Assembly (NCBI RefSeq): GCF_002149035.1
Contig: NZ_NGFP01000001.1
Location: forward strand, 68,832-107,883
DNA: 39,052 nt
Direction: 5' to 3'
Origin: Streptosporangium minutum
Lineage (GTDB): Bacteria > Actinomycetota > Actinomycetes > Streptosporangiales > Streptosporangiaceae
Shown here: positions 31,528 to 38,734 of the stretch, one piece after another
Layout of the letters: every line of letters starts with the position of its first letter
Position numbering within the stretch: the first letter of the stretch is position 1
The notes under the pieces: model-generated
What the model was told of the DNA's origin: nothing
What the model saw: the letters and a program-made list of their open reading frames with translations, nothing else
Databases searched by the model: none
Program-made: the position numbers and the translations under genes

Positions 31528-31612
31528 GCGCGTCGCAGAGGTCAGCGCGTCACGGGGGGCAGCGCGTCACGGGGGGCAGCGCGTCGCGGAGGTCAGCGCG
31601 TCACGGGGGGCT
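31528..31612 (+). repeat. Five tandem 17-bp repeats (minisatellite)
   Basis: Units start at 31528, 31545, 31562, 31579 and 31596. Two forms occur: GCGCGTCACGGGGGGCA (units 2, 3 and, with a last T, 5) and GCGCGTCGC(A/G)GAGGTCA (units 1 and 4). There is no spacer, so this is not a CRISPR array. The last unit and a few bases before it lie within the coding end of the minus-strand regulator; its last codons (PPVTR, TGA) are made of repeat sequence. The rest of the 31408-31592 gap has no gene. Confidence 0.85.
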
Positions 31613-32879
31613 GGGACAGGAGGCTCTCCATCCGGCCGGCGAGAGCCCGGACGCGAGGGGCCGCGCCCGCGTGCCGCCCGAGCTCGCCGAGTGTCTCCTG
31701 CAGCGCGACGCGGATCATGTTGATGAGCTTTTCGGGCTTCAGGTCGAAGACGGGCCCGACCGCCCCGGCCGCCTCGTCGACCTCTCCATACCGCAGGTGG
31801 GCGCGGAAGGCGTCTATGCGGGTGAGGGCCTCCACGCCGTAGAAGCGCCGGTTCGGCGCGAGCGCCTCGAAGTGGTCGAAGAAGCCGCAGAACCCCTGCA
31901 GCGCCCGGTCCGGCTGGTTCAGCGCGAGGTAGGTGGCGCCGACGAGATAGGACTGCCTGTCCTTCTGCAGCACAAAAAGGCCGCCCTCACGCGCGGGGAC
32001 GTCGCGTCGCACGTCCATCCAGCCGGATATCGCGTGCTGGGCCTCCTTCTCCTGCCCGATGGCGGCCCACGAGCGGGCCCGCAGGAGCTTGAGGAAGGCG
32101 TCGAGGCCGTCGTCCGCCCCGTACGTCAGCCCCTCGGCGGTGCGCTGGGCCGCCTCCATGTAGTCGCCCATCCAGAAGGCCTGCCTGGCCTGCGTGAGGC
32201 GGACCCAGCGCCGCGCCTCATGGTGGTCGGCCAGCTCGGCCAGCTCCCACGCGGCCGAGGCGTGGTTCTGGGCGGCCCTCGGGTCGCCGAGGTCGTCGGC
32301 CATCCACGCGAGCAGCGCGCAGCTCTTCGCCCCGAGTGAGAGCAGTTCCCGCTTCTGGGAGGGCCGCTGGGGCCCCGCCAGGGACGTGGCGATGCGGTCG
32401 CGCAGGAGAACCGCCCGGTGGATGAGCGAGCTCGGCGGCACGTGGAAGTACGAGACGGAGATGGCCGTGAGCTCGCTGTCCACCCGTTCCAGGGCGGCCT
32501 CGTCCATATTGGTCACCGAGACGCGCCTGGCCAGCCTGATCGAATCGCAGGAATCCCTGATCAAAGGCGTGAGATCGGAATGGTCCGGGGAAGCGCCCGG
32601 AGGGTCGCCGGAAGGCCCGATCACCCGGGAGCCGAGGCTTGACATGAATCGGTCAGGCCAGATCATGCTGACGTCGATCGTCTCGCCGAGACGTTCGGAC
32701 AGGACTTTGGCCACCGCGTGAGGTATGTCGCGGCGCGGGAAAGCCCCTCTGAGCCAGTGATAGGGCGCCTTCGGGCTGACGCCCTCGCTGCCGCGAACAT
32801 GGTTGATCTCTCGCGCGAGTTGCTCAGGCGACCAGCCCAATCGGTCCAGGAAGCCTTGGAGCTGCGTGGTAGCGCACAC
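31593..32879 (-). CDS. Transcriptional regulator with N-terminal HTH and TPR-like C-terminus
   Basis: The frame is open from 32966, but GTG 32877-32879 has AGGAGGAGG eight bases upstream and is the better start (428 aa). Residues 1-70 (LQGFLDRLGWSPEQLAREIN, then KAPYHWLRGAFPRRDIPHAV) look like an XRE-type helix-turn-helix. The rest is helical with TPR-like units (AAWELAELADHHEARRWVRL, DYMEAAQRTAEGLTYGADDG, YLALNQPDRALQGFCGFFDH). This build is common for actinobacterial regulators beside biosynthetic genes; the TPR part may bind a ligand or partner. It is convergent with the GNAT gene and divergent from the epoxide-hydrolase-like gene, so it may control either. Its 3' end has been taken over by the 17-bp repeat. 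Confidence 0.85.
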   Translation of the reverse strand: MCATTQLQGFLDRLGWSPEQLAREINHVRGSEGVSPKAPYHWLRGAFPRRDIPHAVAKVLSERLGETIDVSMIWPDRFMSSLGSRVIGPSGDPPGASPDHSDLTPLIRDSCDSIRLARRVSVTNMDEAALERVDSELTAISVSYFHVPPSSLIHRAVLLRDRIATSLAGPQRPSQKRELLSLGAKSCALLAWMADDLGDPRAAQNHASAAWELAELADHHEARRWVRLTQARQAFWMGDYMEAAQRTAEGLTYGADDGLDAFLKLLRARSWAAIGQEKEAQHAISGWMDVRRDVPAREGGLFVLQKDRQSYLVGATYLALNQPDRALQGFCGFFDHFEALAPNRRFYGVEALTRIDAFRAHLRYGEVDEAAGAVGPVFDLKPEKLINMIRVALQETLGELGRHAGAAPRVRALAGRMESLLSQPPVTR

Positions 32880-33315
32880 GAAAGACGCCTCCTCCTGCGC
32901 TGCTGCCGGATTCACCCACCGCTGCCGCACCGTGAGCTTAATCCACATCCAGCATACCGGACACAACCCACCGGTTTAGTATAGATTACTCGATCTTGAT
33001 ACGGATCGACACCCGCTCTCTTTCCCGCCGGGCACGCACGGTTCCGGAAAAGCTCCCGAGGTGCAAGGCGGCGCCACCGGCGGACATCCGGGACCCCGCG
33101 GACGCCGTCCGGCCCCTCGCCGGCCACCGCTCCGGCCAGACGCCTCCGCGCCGGACATCTCTCCGGCCCCGCGACGGCCGGAGGGGCGCCGCCCCGGCCG
33201 CCACCGCCGCCCAGACAGGTCGCGGAACACCGCCCGGACGGGCTCAAAGTTGTGGAATGAAGTATTCCGTTCTGATAGACTGAAGTCAGCACAGACTGCT
33301 TCGAAGGGAACATTT
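32880..33315 (+). promoter_or_regulatory. Divergent promoter region with a 15-bp palindrome
   Basis: The region between the regulator and the epoxide-hydrolase-like gene holds no gene; the Pro/Arg-rich plus frame over 33061-33300 is typical of chance GC-rich frames. GGAAT-GAAGT-ATTCC at 33254-33268 is a perfect palindrome, followed by TGATAGACT (TAGACT at 33276-33281), a fair -10 box for the plus gene. For the minus strand, TATACT near 32983 could be a -10 box. GAAGGGA at 33303-33308 is the ribosome binding site of the plus gene. Confidence 0.4.
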
Positions 33316-34440
33316 ATGAGCACCGAGATCCGCCCCTTCCGCATCGAGATCTCCCAGGCCGATGTCGACGACCTTCGCGAGCGCCTCGCCCGCACCCGCT
33401 GGAGCGGCGAGATCCCCGGCGCCGGCTGGAGCCGGGGCGTGCCGGTGGACTACCTGAAGGGACTCGCCGACTACTGGGCCAACGGCTACGACTGGCGCGG
33501 GGCCGAGGCCCGCCTGAACGAGTTCCCGCAGTTCATCACCGAGATCGACGGGCAGGACATCCACTTCGCGCACGTGCGCTCGGCCAACCCCGACGCCACG
33601 CCGCTGCTGCTCATGCACGACTGGCCGGGCTCGTTCACGCAGTTCGCCGACGTCATCGAGCCGCTGTCGCAGGACTTCCACGTGATCGTCACCTCGACTC
33701 CGGGTGTCGGCTTCTCCGGCCCGCTCAGCGGCCCCGGCTGGAACACCGGCAGGATCGCCGGTGCGTTCGTCGAGCTGATGGCCCGCCTCGGCTACGACCG
33801 CTACGGCGTGCAGGGCGGCGGCGGAGGCGCCTGGATCGGGATCGAGATGGGCCGCCAGGCACCCGGCCACGTCATCGGCGTCCACCTCAACGGCCTGGTC
33901 ACCTTCCCCTCCGAGGACCCGGCCGACTTCGCCGGCCTGACCGGGGCCGAGCAGGAGCGCCTGGCCCGGCTGCAGAACTTCCGTGACGACATGATGGGCT
34001 TCAACGTCCTCCAGTCCACCCGCCCGCAGACCCTCGCCTACGGCCTGCACGACTCGCCGGTGGGGCAGCTCGCCTGGATCACGGAGAAGTTCAAGGAGTG
34101 GACCGACGCGGCCGCCGAGCTGCCCGAGGACGCCGTGGGCCGCGACCACCTGCTGACCAACGTCAGCGTCTACTGGTTCACCGGCACCGCGGGCTCCTCG
34201 GCCAACCTCTACTACGAGATGGCTCACGACCCCAGCGCGTGGGCTCCCAAGGAGCGCGGAACCGTCCCCACCGGAGTGGCCGTCGCGCTCTCCACCGACG
34301 TCGCGATCCGCCGCTTCGCCGAGCGCGACAGCAATATCGTCCATTGGACCGAGTTCGAGCGCGGCGGCAACTTCCTCTCCCTGGAGCAGCCTGAGCTGCT
34401 GGTGAGCGACATCCGCGAGTTCTTCGGCAAGCTCGGCTGA
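33316..34440 (+). CDS. Epoxide-hydrolase-family protein lacking the catalytic Asp and His
   Basis: The product is 374 aa from ATG 33316, with GAAGGGA upstream. It starts with the EHN domain (RPFRIEISQADVDDLRERLA, then RWSGEIPGAGWSRGVPVDYL) and goes on with the alpha/beta-hydrolase core, as in microsomal-type epoxide hydrolases. The usual QGGDWG nucleophile motif is QGGGGGAW (Q166 to W173), so Asp is Gly169. The usual GGHF with the catalytic His is GGNFLSLEQPE (N352). HGWPGS is HDWPGS. The YW-x-T and EQPE motifs remain. With two of three catalytic residues gone, normal epoxide hydrolysis is unlikely; it may bind a ligand, catalyse something else, or be a non-enzymatic paralogue. The coding frame is otherwise intact, so it is not simply a pseudogene. 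Confidence 0.85.
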   Translation: MSTEIRPFRIEISQADVDDLRERLARTRWSGEIPGAGWSRGVPVDYLKGLADYWANGYDWRGAEARLNEFPQFITEIDGQDIHFAHVRSANPDATPLLLMHDWPGSFTQFADVIEPLSQDFHVIVTSTPGVGFSGPLSGPGWNTGRIAGAFVELMARLGYDRYGVQGGGGGAWIGIEMGRQAPGHVIGVHLNGLVTFPSEDPADFAGLTGAEQERLARLQNFRDDMMGFNVLQSTRPQTLAYGLHDSPVGQLAWITEKFKEWTDAAAELPEDAVGRDHLLTNVSVYWFTGTAGSSANLYYEMAHDPSAWAPKERGTVPTGVAVALSTDVAIRRFAERDSNIVHWTEFERGGNFLSLEQPELLVSDIREFFGKLG

Positions 34441-34539
34441 CGCCGGAACACGGCCGCAACCGATCTGTTACGTGTCAGCTCCCTTTCCCAGGGCACTCGT
34501 CCGTCAGCCGACCTACGCCGACCTACAGGGAGTGTGAAC

Positions 34540-34812
34540 ATGACGGTTACCGGCATCATCACCGCCATCGTCATCGGAGTCATCATCGGGGCCCTGGGCC
34601 GTCTGGTGGTCCCGGGCAAGCAGAACATTCCGATCTGGCTGACCATCGTGATCGGCATCGTCGCCGCACTCATCGGCACCGCCATCGCGGGCGCCCTGGG
34701 CGTGGCCTCGACCAGCGGCATCGACTGGATCGAGCTGCTCATCCAGATCGGTCTCGCGGCGGTCGGCGTGATCCTGACCGTGAGCCTGTACGGCAGGCGC
34801 CACGTCCGCTAA
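34540..34812 (+). CDS. GlsB/YeaQ/YmgE-type small membrane protein
   Basis: The product is 90 aa from ATG 34540 (AGGGAG at 34527-34532; GTG 34534 lies inside the spacing). Three membrane segments fill almost the whole protein: IITAIVIGVIIGALGRLVVP, WLTIVIGIVAALIGTAIAGA, and ELLIQIGLAAVGVILTVSLY. The GxxGRLVVPGKQNIP loop is the hallmark of the transglycosylase-associated/GlsB family, small stress-linked inner-membrane proteins whose action is unknown. It stands alone, 99 bases after the epoxide-hydrolase-like gene. Confidence 0.9.
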   Translation: MTVTGIITAIVIGVIIGALGRLVVPGKQNIPIWLTIVIGIVAALIGTAIAGALGVASTSGIDWIELLIQIGLAAVGVILTVSLYGRRHVR

Positions 34813-34900
34813 AGGATCCGCCGCACCACGGGTGACCGTGGGACGGACGACCGATCGGCGGCATCTGGCGGCCCCGGACCGGACGCGATTCGCGCCCGGA

Positions 34901-35062
34901 CCGGGGCCTCCGCCATGCCAGAAGCGATGCACGACCCGGCCGGGGCCTCCGCCGTACCAGGAGCGATTCACGACCGGGCCGCAGCCTCCGCCGTACCGGG
35001 AGCGATTCACGGCCCCTTGGATCCGCACGGACCCGGGGCCTCCGCCGTACCGGGTGCCTCCG
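34901..35062 (+). repeat. Imperfect 39-bp tandem repeats
   Basis: CC(G)GG-GCCTCCGCC starts at 34901, 34940 and 34979 (period 39) and again at 35033 after a 15-base extra segment. Units continue with TACC(A/G)GGAGCGATTCACG. As 39 is a multiple of three, each frame shows a 13-residue repeat, for example PPPYxERFTTGP on the plus strand, but no frame has a good start. I see no other gene in the 34813-35364 gap. CACCATGGACTACC marks the next start. Confidence 0.6.
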
Positions 35063-35364
35063 GGAACGCGGCGGCGGACGCGGCGGCGGGGACCGGGCTG
35101 CGGGATGGCAGGTCAGCGGCGGTGCCGACCCACTTGCTCCCGTATCGGGCGGAGGCGTTAACTGGATTGGAGTGCCGCACGACCCCGGTGTGAGAGGTGG
35201 CCGTGCGCGCCGGTGGACGACCCCGTCGCAGTGGTCCTCGCGGTGGCCCGCCGCCCACGCCGCGGTACGGGCACGGGACCCCGCGATCCCCGGATTCAGT
35301 GACACCGGCCGCCACCGTCGGCCGGCCCTCTCCGACAGCCGCCCCGCGGCCGAGGCAGGACACC

Positions 35365-36171
35365 ATGGACTACCAGGAGTTCATCACGATCGTCGAGCAG
35401 GTCGCCGACATCTCGGGCGAGGAGGCGGAGAGCGTCGCCTGCCTGACCCTCCGCCTGCTCGCACGGCGCGTGACTCCCGGCGAGGCCGAAATTCTCGGTC
35501 AACGCCTTCCGGAGCGGCTGCGCCCGTGCCTCGAACCCGACGGTCCCCCCGAGAGGTTCCACGTCGACGAGTTCGTCCGGCGTGTCGCGGAGCACACCGG
35601 GATCGACGCCGGGACCGCCGCGGAGCAGGCGCGCGGCGTGCTCGCCGCGCTGTGGAGGGCGGTGGGCCCCGACGAGTTCGAGGACCTCCGCTCCGAGCTG
35701 CCCAAGGACTTCTGTCCGCTCATGGACACCGCGATGGCGGCGGCGCCTCCGCCGGCCGAGGACGAGCCGCCGTTCGCGGGCGGCCTCTCCTACGACGAGT
35801 TCCTCGACCGCGTCGCGGAACTCGCCGCGACCGACCGCGACCACGCGCACCGCGCCACAGAGGCGGTGCTGGACATGCTCGGCCTGCGGCTGTCCGCGGG
35901 CCAGGCCGACGACCTGCTGCCGCTGCTGCCCCTGCAGTTCCGTCCCGCCCTGCGACGGGGCGGGGCCCGCAGCCGCGGCGGGGCGGTGCCGCTGTCGCCC
36001 GACGTCTTCCTGCACGATGTCGCCAAGCGCGCCGGGGTCACCCGGGGGAACGCGACCAAGGACGTGCGAGCCGTGTTCGCGGTGCTGCGCGGAGCCGTCG
36101 GGGAGAAGGGGTACCACGACGCGATCGCCCGGCTCCCCGACGAGTACCGGCCGCTGCTGCAACCGGGTTAA
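35365..36171 (+). CDS. DUF2267 protein with four half-domain repeats
   Basis: The product is 268 aa. The frame is open from 35197, but homology begins at MDYQEFITIVEQVADISGEE (ATG 35365, weak AGGCAGGA upstream). The same ~55-residue unit recurs four times: YQEFITIVEQVA...RLPERLRPCL, VDEFVRRVAEHTG...LPKDFCPLM, YDEFLDRVAELAA...LPLQFRPAL, and PDVFLHDVAKRAG...LPDEYRPLL. Each DUF2267 domain has two such halves, so this protein holds two domains. The family is of unknown function, all-alpha and soluble, often near stress genes in actinobacteria. No signal peptide or membrane segment is seen. Confidence 0.85.
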   Translation: MDYQEFITIVEQVADISGEEAESVACLTLRLLARRVTPGEAEILGQRLPERLRPCLEPDGPPERFHVDEFVRRVAEHTGIDAGTAAEQARGVLAALWRAVGPDEFEDLRSELPKDFCPLMDTAMAAAPPPAEDEPPFAGGLSYDEFLDRVAELAATDRDHAHRATEAVLDMLGLRLSAGQADDLLPLLPLQFRPALRRGGARSRGGAVPLSPDVFLHDVAKRAGVTRGNATKDVRAVFAVLRGAVGEKGYHDAIARLPDEYRPLLQPG

Positions 36172-36306
36172 CCTCGTCAGGACCACCCGCGCCGGGCGGC
36201 GGCGTGTCGCGGCCTTCACGCCCGCCGCCCCCGCGCGTCCACCGGACCGGCCGCACCGTCAGCGTTCGGTCAGCGCTCCGTCAACGCGGTGGTCGAAGCT
36301 CCGTGC

Positions 36307-37866
36307 ATGACCGTTCCCTCACCACGCAAGTGGGGCACGCTGGTGATCGCCTGCCTCGCCATGCTGCTGCTCGCCATCGACCTCACGGTGCTGCACCAGG
36401 CCGCGCCCAAACTGGTCGAGGAGATGCGTCCCTCGGCCCCCCAGTTCCTGTGGATCGTCGACGTGTACGGCTTCGCGCTGGCCGGGCTCCTGGTCACCAT
36501 GGGCAATGTCGGCGACCGGATCGGACGGAGGCGGCTGCTGCTCGTCGGTATGACGGCCTTCGGGGCCGCCTCCGCCCTGACGGCCTACGCGCCGACTCCG
36601 GAGTGGCTCATCGCGGCACGGGCGCTGCTCGGCGTCGCCGGGGCCACCATCATGCCGTCGACCCTGTCGATGATCAGAAACGTCTTCACCGACCCGAGGG
36701 AGCGGACCGCCGCGGTCGGCGTCTGGAGCAGCGTCTCCGCGCTGGGCTTCGCCCTCGGTCCCGTGGTCGGCGGGGCGCTCCTCAACTCCTTCTGGTGGGG
36801 CTCCGTCTTCCTCGTCAACGTGCCGGTCGCCGTGCTGATCGTCGTCGTCGGATCCGTCGTGCTGCCCGAGTCGCGCAACCCGCGGCCGGGGCGGCTCGAC
36901 CTGGTGAGCGTGCCGCTCTCCGTCGTCGGCGTCGTCGCCGCCGTCTACGCCCTCAAGTCCGCGGCCCACGACGGCGTCGCCGGGGCAGGCGTCTGGGTGG
37001 CCGCCGCCACCGGCCTCGTCTCGCTCGTCCTGTTCACCCGGCGGCAGACCCGGCTGGCGGAGCCCCTCATCGACGTCCGGCTCTTCGGCCACCGCGCCTT
37101 CTCCGGAGCGGTCGGGGCCAATGTCGTGTGCATCTTCTCGATGCTCGCCGCGTCGCTCGCCTTCGCCCAGTACTTCCAGCTCGTCCTGGGCTGGTCGCCT
37201 CTCATGTCGGGACTCGCCGGCCTGCCCGGCGGGCTGGGCGCGGCGGCGGGCGGGGCCCTGGCGGCCCCGCTGGTCACCGCCATCGGCCGGGCGCGGGTCG
37301 TCGCCCTGGGGCTGGGGCTGAGCGCCGCCGGATTCGTCCTGTACGGCCAGGTGGACATGGCCACGGGCTACGCGTACATGGTGACCGCGATGATCGTCGC
37401 CTCCATGGGCACCGGATTCACCTTCGCCGTCACCAACGACACCATCCTCGCCTCGGTCCCCAGAGAGCGCGCGGGCGCGGCGTCCGCGATCGCGGAGACC
37501 GCCCAGGAGATGGGCGGAGCGCTGGGCATCGCCGTACTCGGGAGCGTGCTGAACGGTGCCTACCGCAACAACCTGCGGCTCCCGGCCGAGGTGCCCGCCG
37601 ATGCGGCGGACCAGATCCGGGAGTCGCTCGGCGGGGCGCTGGAGACCGCCGCCGCCCTGCCCGCGCGGCTGGCGGAGACGGTCGCCGAGACCGCCCGGCA
37701 GACGTTCGTCGACAGCATGCAGATGACCGTGATGACCGGTGCGGTCCTGCTGGCCCTCCTCGCGGTGGCCGCGCCGGCCGCCCTGCGCGGCGTCCCCAAG
37801 GTGATCGCCGAGGTGGACCTGGACGACCAGGGCAGAGCCCAGGACGGGCCCGTCGCGGCCCGGTAG
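36307..37866 (+). CDS. MFS exporter, 14-TM DHA2 (QacA/EmrB) type
   Basis: The product is 519 aa from ATG 36307; GTG 36289 would add six residues. TM1 has LLLAIDLTVLHQAAPKLVEE, the motif D1 of DHA2 drug:H+ antiporters, followed by WIVDVYGFALAGLLVTMGNV and GDRIGRRRLLL (motif A). LGFALGPVVGGALLNSFWWG is motif C (GxxxGPxxGG). Fourteen hydrophobic segments can be counted. It exports lipophilic or cationic drugs, or a natural product, using the proton gradient. No regulator is adjacent. The link with the gene set at 25-34 kb is possible but only by nearness. Confidence 0.92.
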   Translation: MTVPSPRKWGTLVIACLAMLLLAIDLTVLHQAAPKLVEEMRPSAPQFLWIVDVYGFALAGLLVTMGNVGDRIGRRRLLLVGMTAFGAASALTAYAPTPEWLIAARALLGVAGATIMPSTLSMIRNVFTDPRERTAAVGVWSSVSALGFALGPVVGGALLNSFWWGSVFLVNVPVAVLIVVVGSVVLPESRNPRPGRLDLVSVPLSVVGVVAAVYALKSAAHDGVAGAGVWVAAATGLVSLVLFTRRQTRLAEPLIDVRLFGHRAFSGAVGANVVCIFSMLAASLAFAQYFQLVLGWSPLMSGLAGLPGGLGAAAGGALAAPLVTAIGRARVVALGLGLSAAGFVLYGQVDMATGYAYMVTAMIVASMGTGFTFAVTNDTILASVPRERAGAASAIAETAQEMGGALGIAVLGSVLNGAYRNNLRLPAEVPADAADQIRESLGGALETAAALPARLAETVAETARQTFVDSMQMTVMTGAVLLALLAVAAPAALRGVPKVIAEVDLDDQGRAQDGPVAAR

Positions 37867-37903
37867 CCGCCCCCGGGCACCCGCCGGCCGATTCCCGCGG
37901 GGG

Positions 37904-38158
37904 TCAGAAACTCACGCCTCTGCCGGATCTGAAGGGGACGAGCCAGGCGAAGACGACACCGCTGAAGTTCACCAGCATGACGTGCGCCATCTGGTGGCTG
38001 CCCTGCTCGGAGACCTCAAGCCGGACCACCGATCCCTTCTGCATCCATCCCGCCAGATCGTCCTCGGTGGGCGGGTCGCCGTGCAGGCGCAGCATCAGGT
38101 CGTGGGCCTGTCCGGCCATTCGGAGGTGGAGCTCGCACGTGGGCTCACTGTTCACCAT
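37904..38158 (-). CDS. Small hypothetical protein, 84 aa
   Basis: The frame runs from ATG 38156-38158 to TGA at 37904-37906. The protein is soluble-looking: CELHLRMAGQAHDLMLRLHG, DLAGWMQKGSVVRLEVSEQG, HVMLVNFSGVVFAWLVPFRS. Strand-rich composition suggests a small beta-fold. No known motif. It is convergent with the MFS gene (38 bases between stops). The ribosome binding site is weak (GGACGG). Composition and codon use favour a real gene. Confidence 0.6.
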   Translation of the reverse strand: MVNSEPTCELHLRMAGQAHDLMLRLHGDPPTEDDLAGWMQKGSVVRLEVSEQGSHQMAHVMLVNFSGVVFAWLVPFRSGRGVSF

Positions 38159-38354
38159 TGATCTGCCGTCCAGGCGGAGTGGGCGCCGCGCAGTGGCTCG
38201 GCGCCGTCTTCCAGACTACGCCGCGCCCGTCCGGTCCCCGTGCGCCGGATCAGGCGGAAGGATTGTCCGAAACCCGGGTTCGAGCACACATGCCCCCCGG
38301 AAAGACGGCGTCCCTATTACCCACCCCGGGCGCGCTACCGAGGGGGAGGAATAC

Positions 38355-38474
38355 ATGAAGGCCATTCATATCGGACACCGGCAAGCGCCGGCGGCAATCC
38401 GCTCCACGAAAACGATTCCGCCCGCACGATCTGTCCTCTTGACACCTGGCCAGGGAACCGGAAACTCAACATGA
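38355..38474 (+). CDS. Candidate 39-aa peptide with a strong ribosome binding site
   Basis: AGGGGGAGGA at 38341-38350 lies four bases before ATG 38355. The product MKAIHIGHRQAPAAIRSTKT continues to LLTPGQGTGNST. It is basic, without membrane segment or Cys. Its TGA overlaps an ATG (38471-38474) that opens the next short frame, an arrangement typical of coupled translation. It could be a leader peptide, a small regulator or a precursor peptide; no modification enzyme is seen nearby. The longer plus frame that contains it is chance. Confidence 0.4.
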   Translation: MKAIHIGHRQAPAAIRSTKTIPPARSVLLTPGQGTGNST

Positions 38475-38707
38475 GGCGAACACCAACCCCGCCCCAGGGA
38501 AATAACAGATCAACAGGAAAGACGGAAGACCGGTCGAGAGCACGGGATGCATGGAAATCTCTAGAGAAGTCCAGATATGGCCTGTTAGCGCCACAACCAC
38601 AGGTCGGCGCGGGTCTAATTTCGGACAGACCCTATCGTGGCTTATGTATTATTTATAAACCAATAGCCATAAGTGCCAATTACTCAGCCCCTTTACCTTC
38701 CCAATAG
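38471..38707 (+). CDS. Possible 78-aa protein coupled to the preceding peptide
   Basis: ATG 38471 overlaps the previous stop (ATGA). The frame reads MRRTPTPPQGNNRSTGKTED, later ARDAWKSLEKSRYGLLAPQP and ends IYKPIAISANYSAPLPSQ before TAG. Its second half lies in AT-richer DNA (38560-38730) unlike all neighbours, where open frames are less often due to chance GC effects, yet the sequence has no known motif. It could be a real small protein or the leader of the following gene. Confidence 0.25.
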   Translation: MRRTPTPPQGNNRSTGKTEDRSRARDAWKSLEKSRYGLLAPQPQVGAGLISDRPYRGLCIIYKPIAISANYSAPLPSQ

Positions 38708-38720
38708 ATCACGGTCAGTC

Positions 38721-38726
38721 TAATAT
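38721..38726 (+). promoter_or_regulatory. Possible -10 box of the last gene
   Basis: TAATAT lies 8 bases before ATG 38735, so the transcript would start at or next to the start codon (leaderless), which is common in actinomycetes. A good -35 box is not visible at 17-18 bases. The AT-rich setting supports a promoter. Confidence 0.35.
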
Positions 38727-38734
38727 TTGGACCT

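Noticed and set aside
31528-31612. CRISPR array
   Set aside because: Units of 17 bp touch each other without unique spacers, and no cas genes are present.
35172-38474. Plus frame of 1100 codons
   Set aside because: It is Arg/Gly/Pro-rich and overlaps in other frames the DUF2267 and MFS genes, which have clear family motifs; only its last 39 codons, with their own ribosome binding site, were kept as a candidate.
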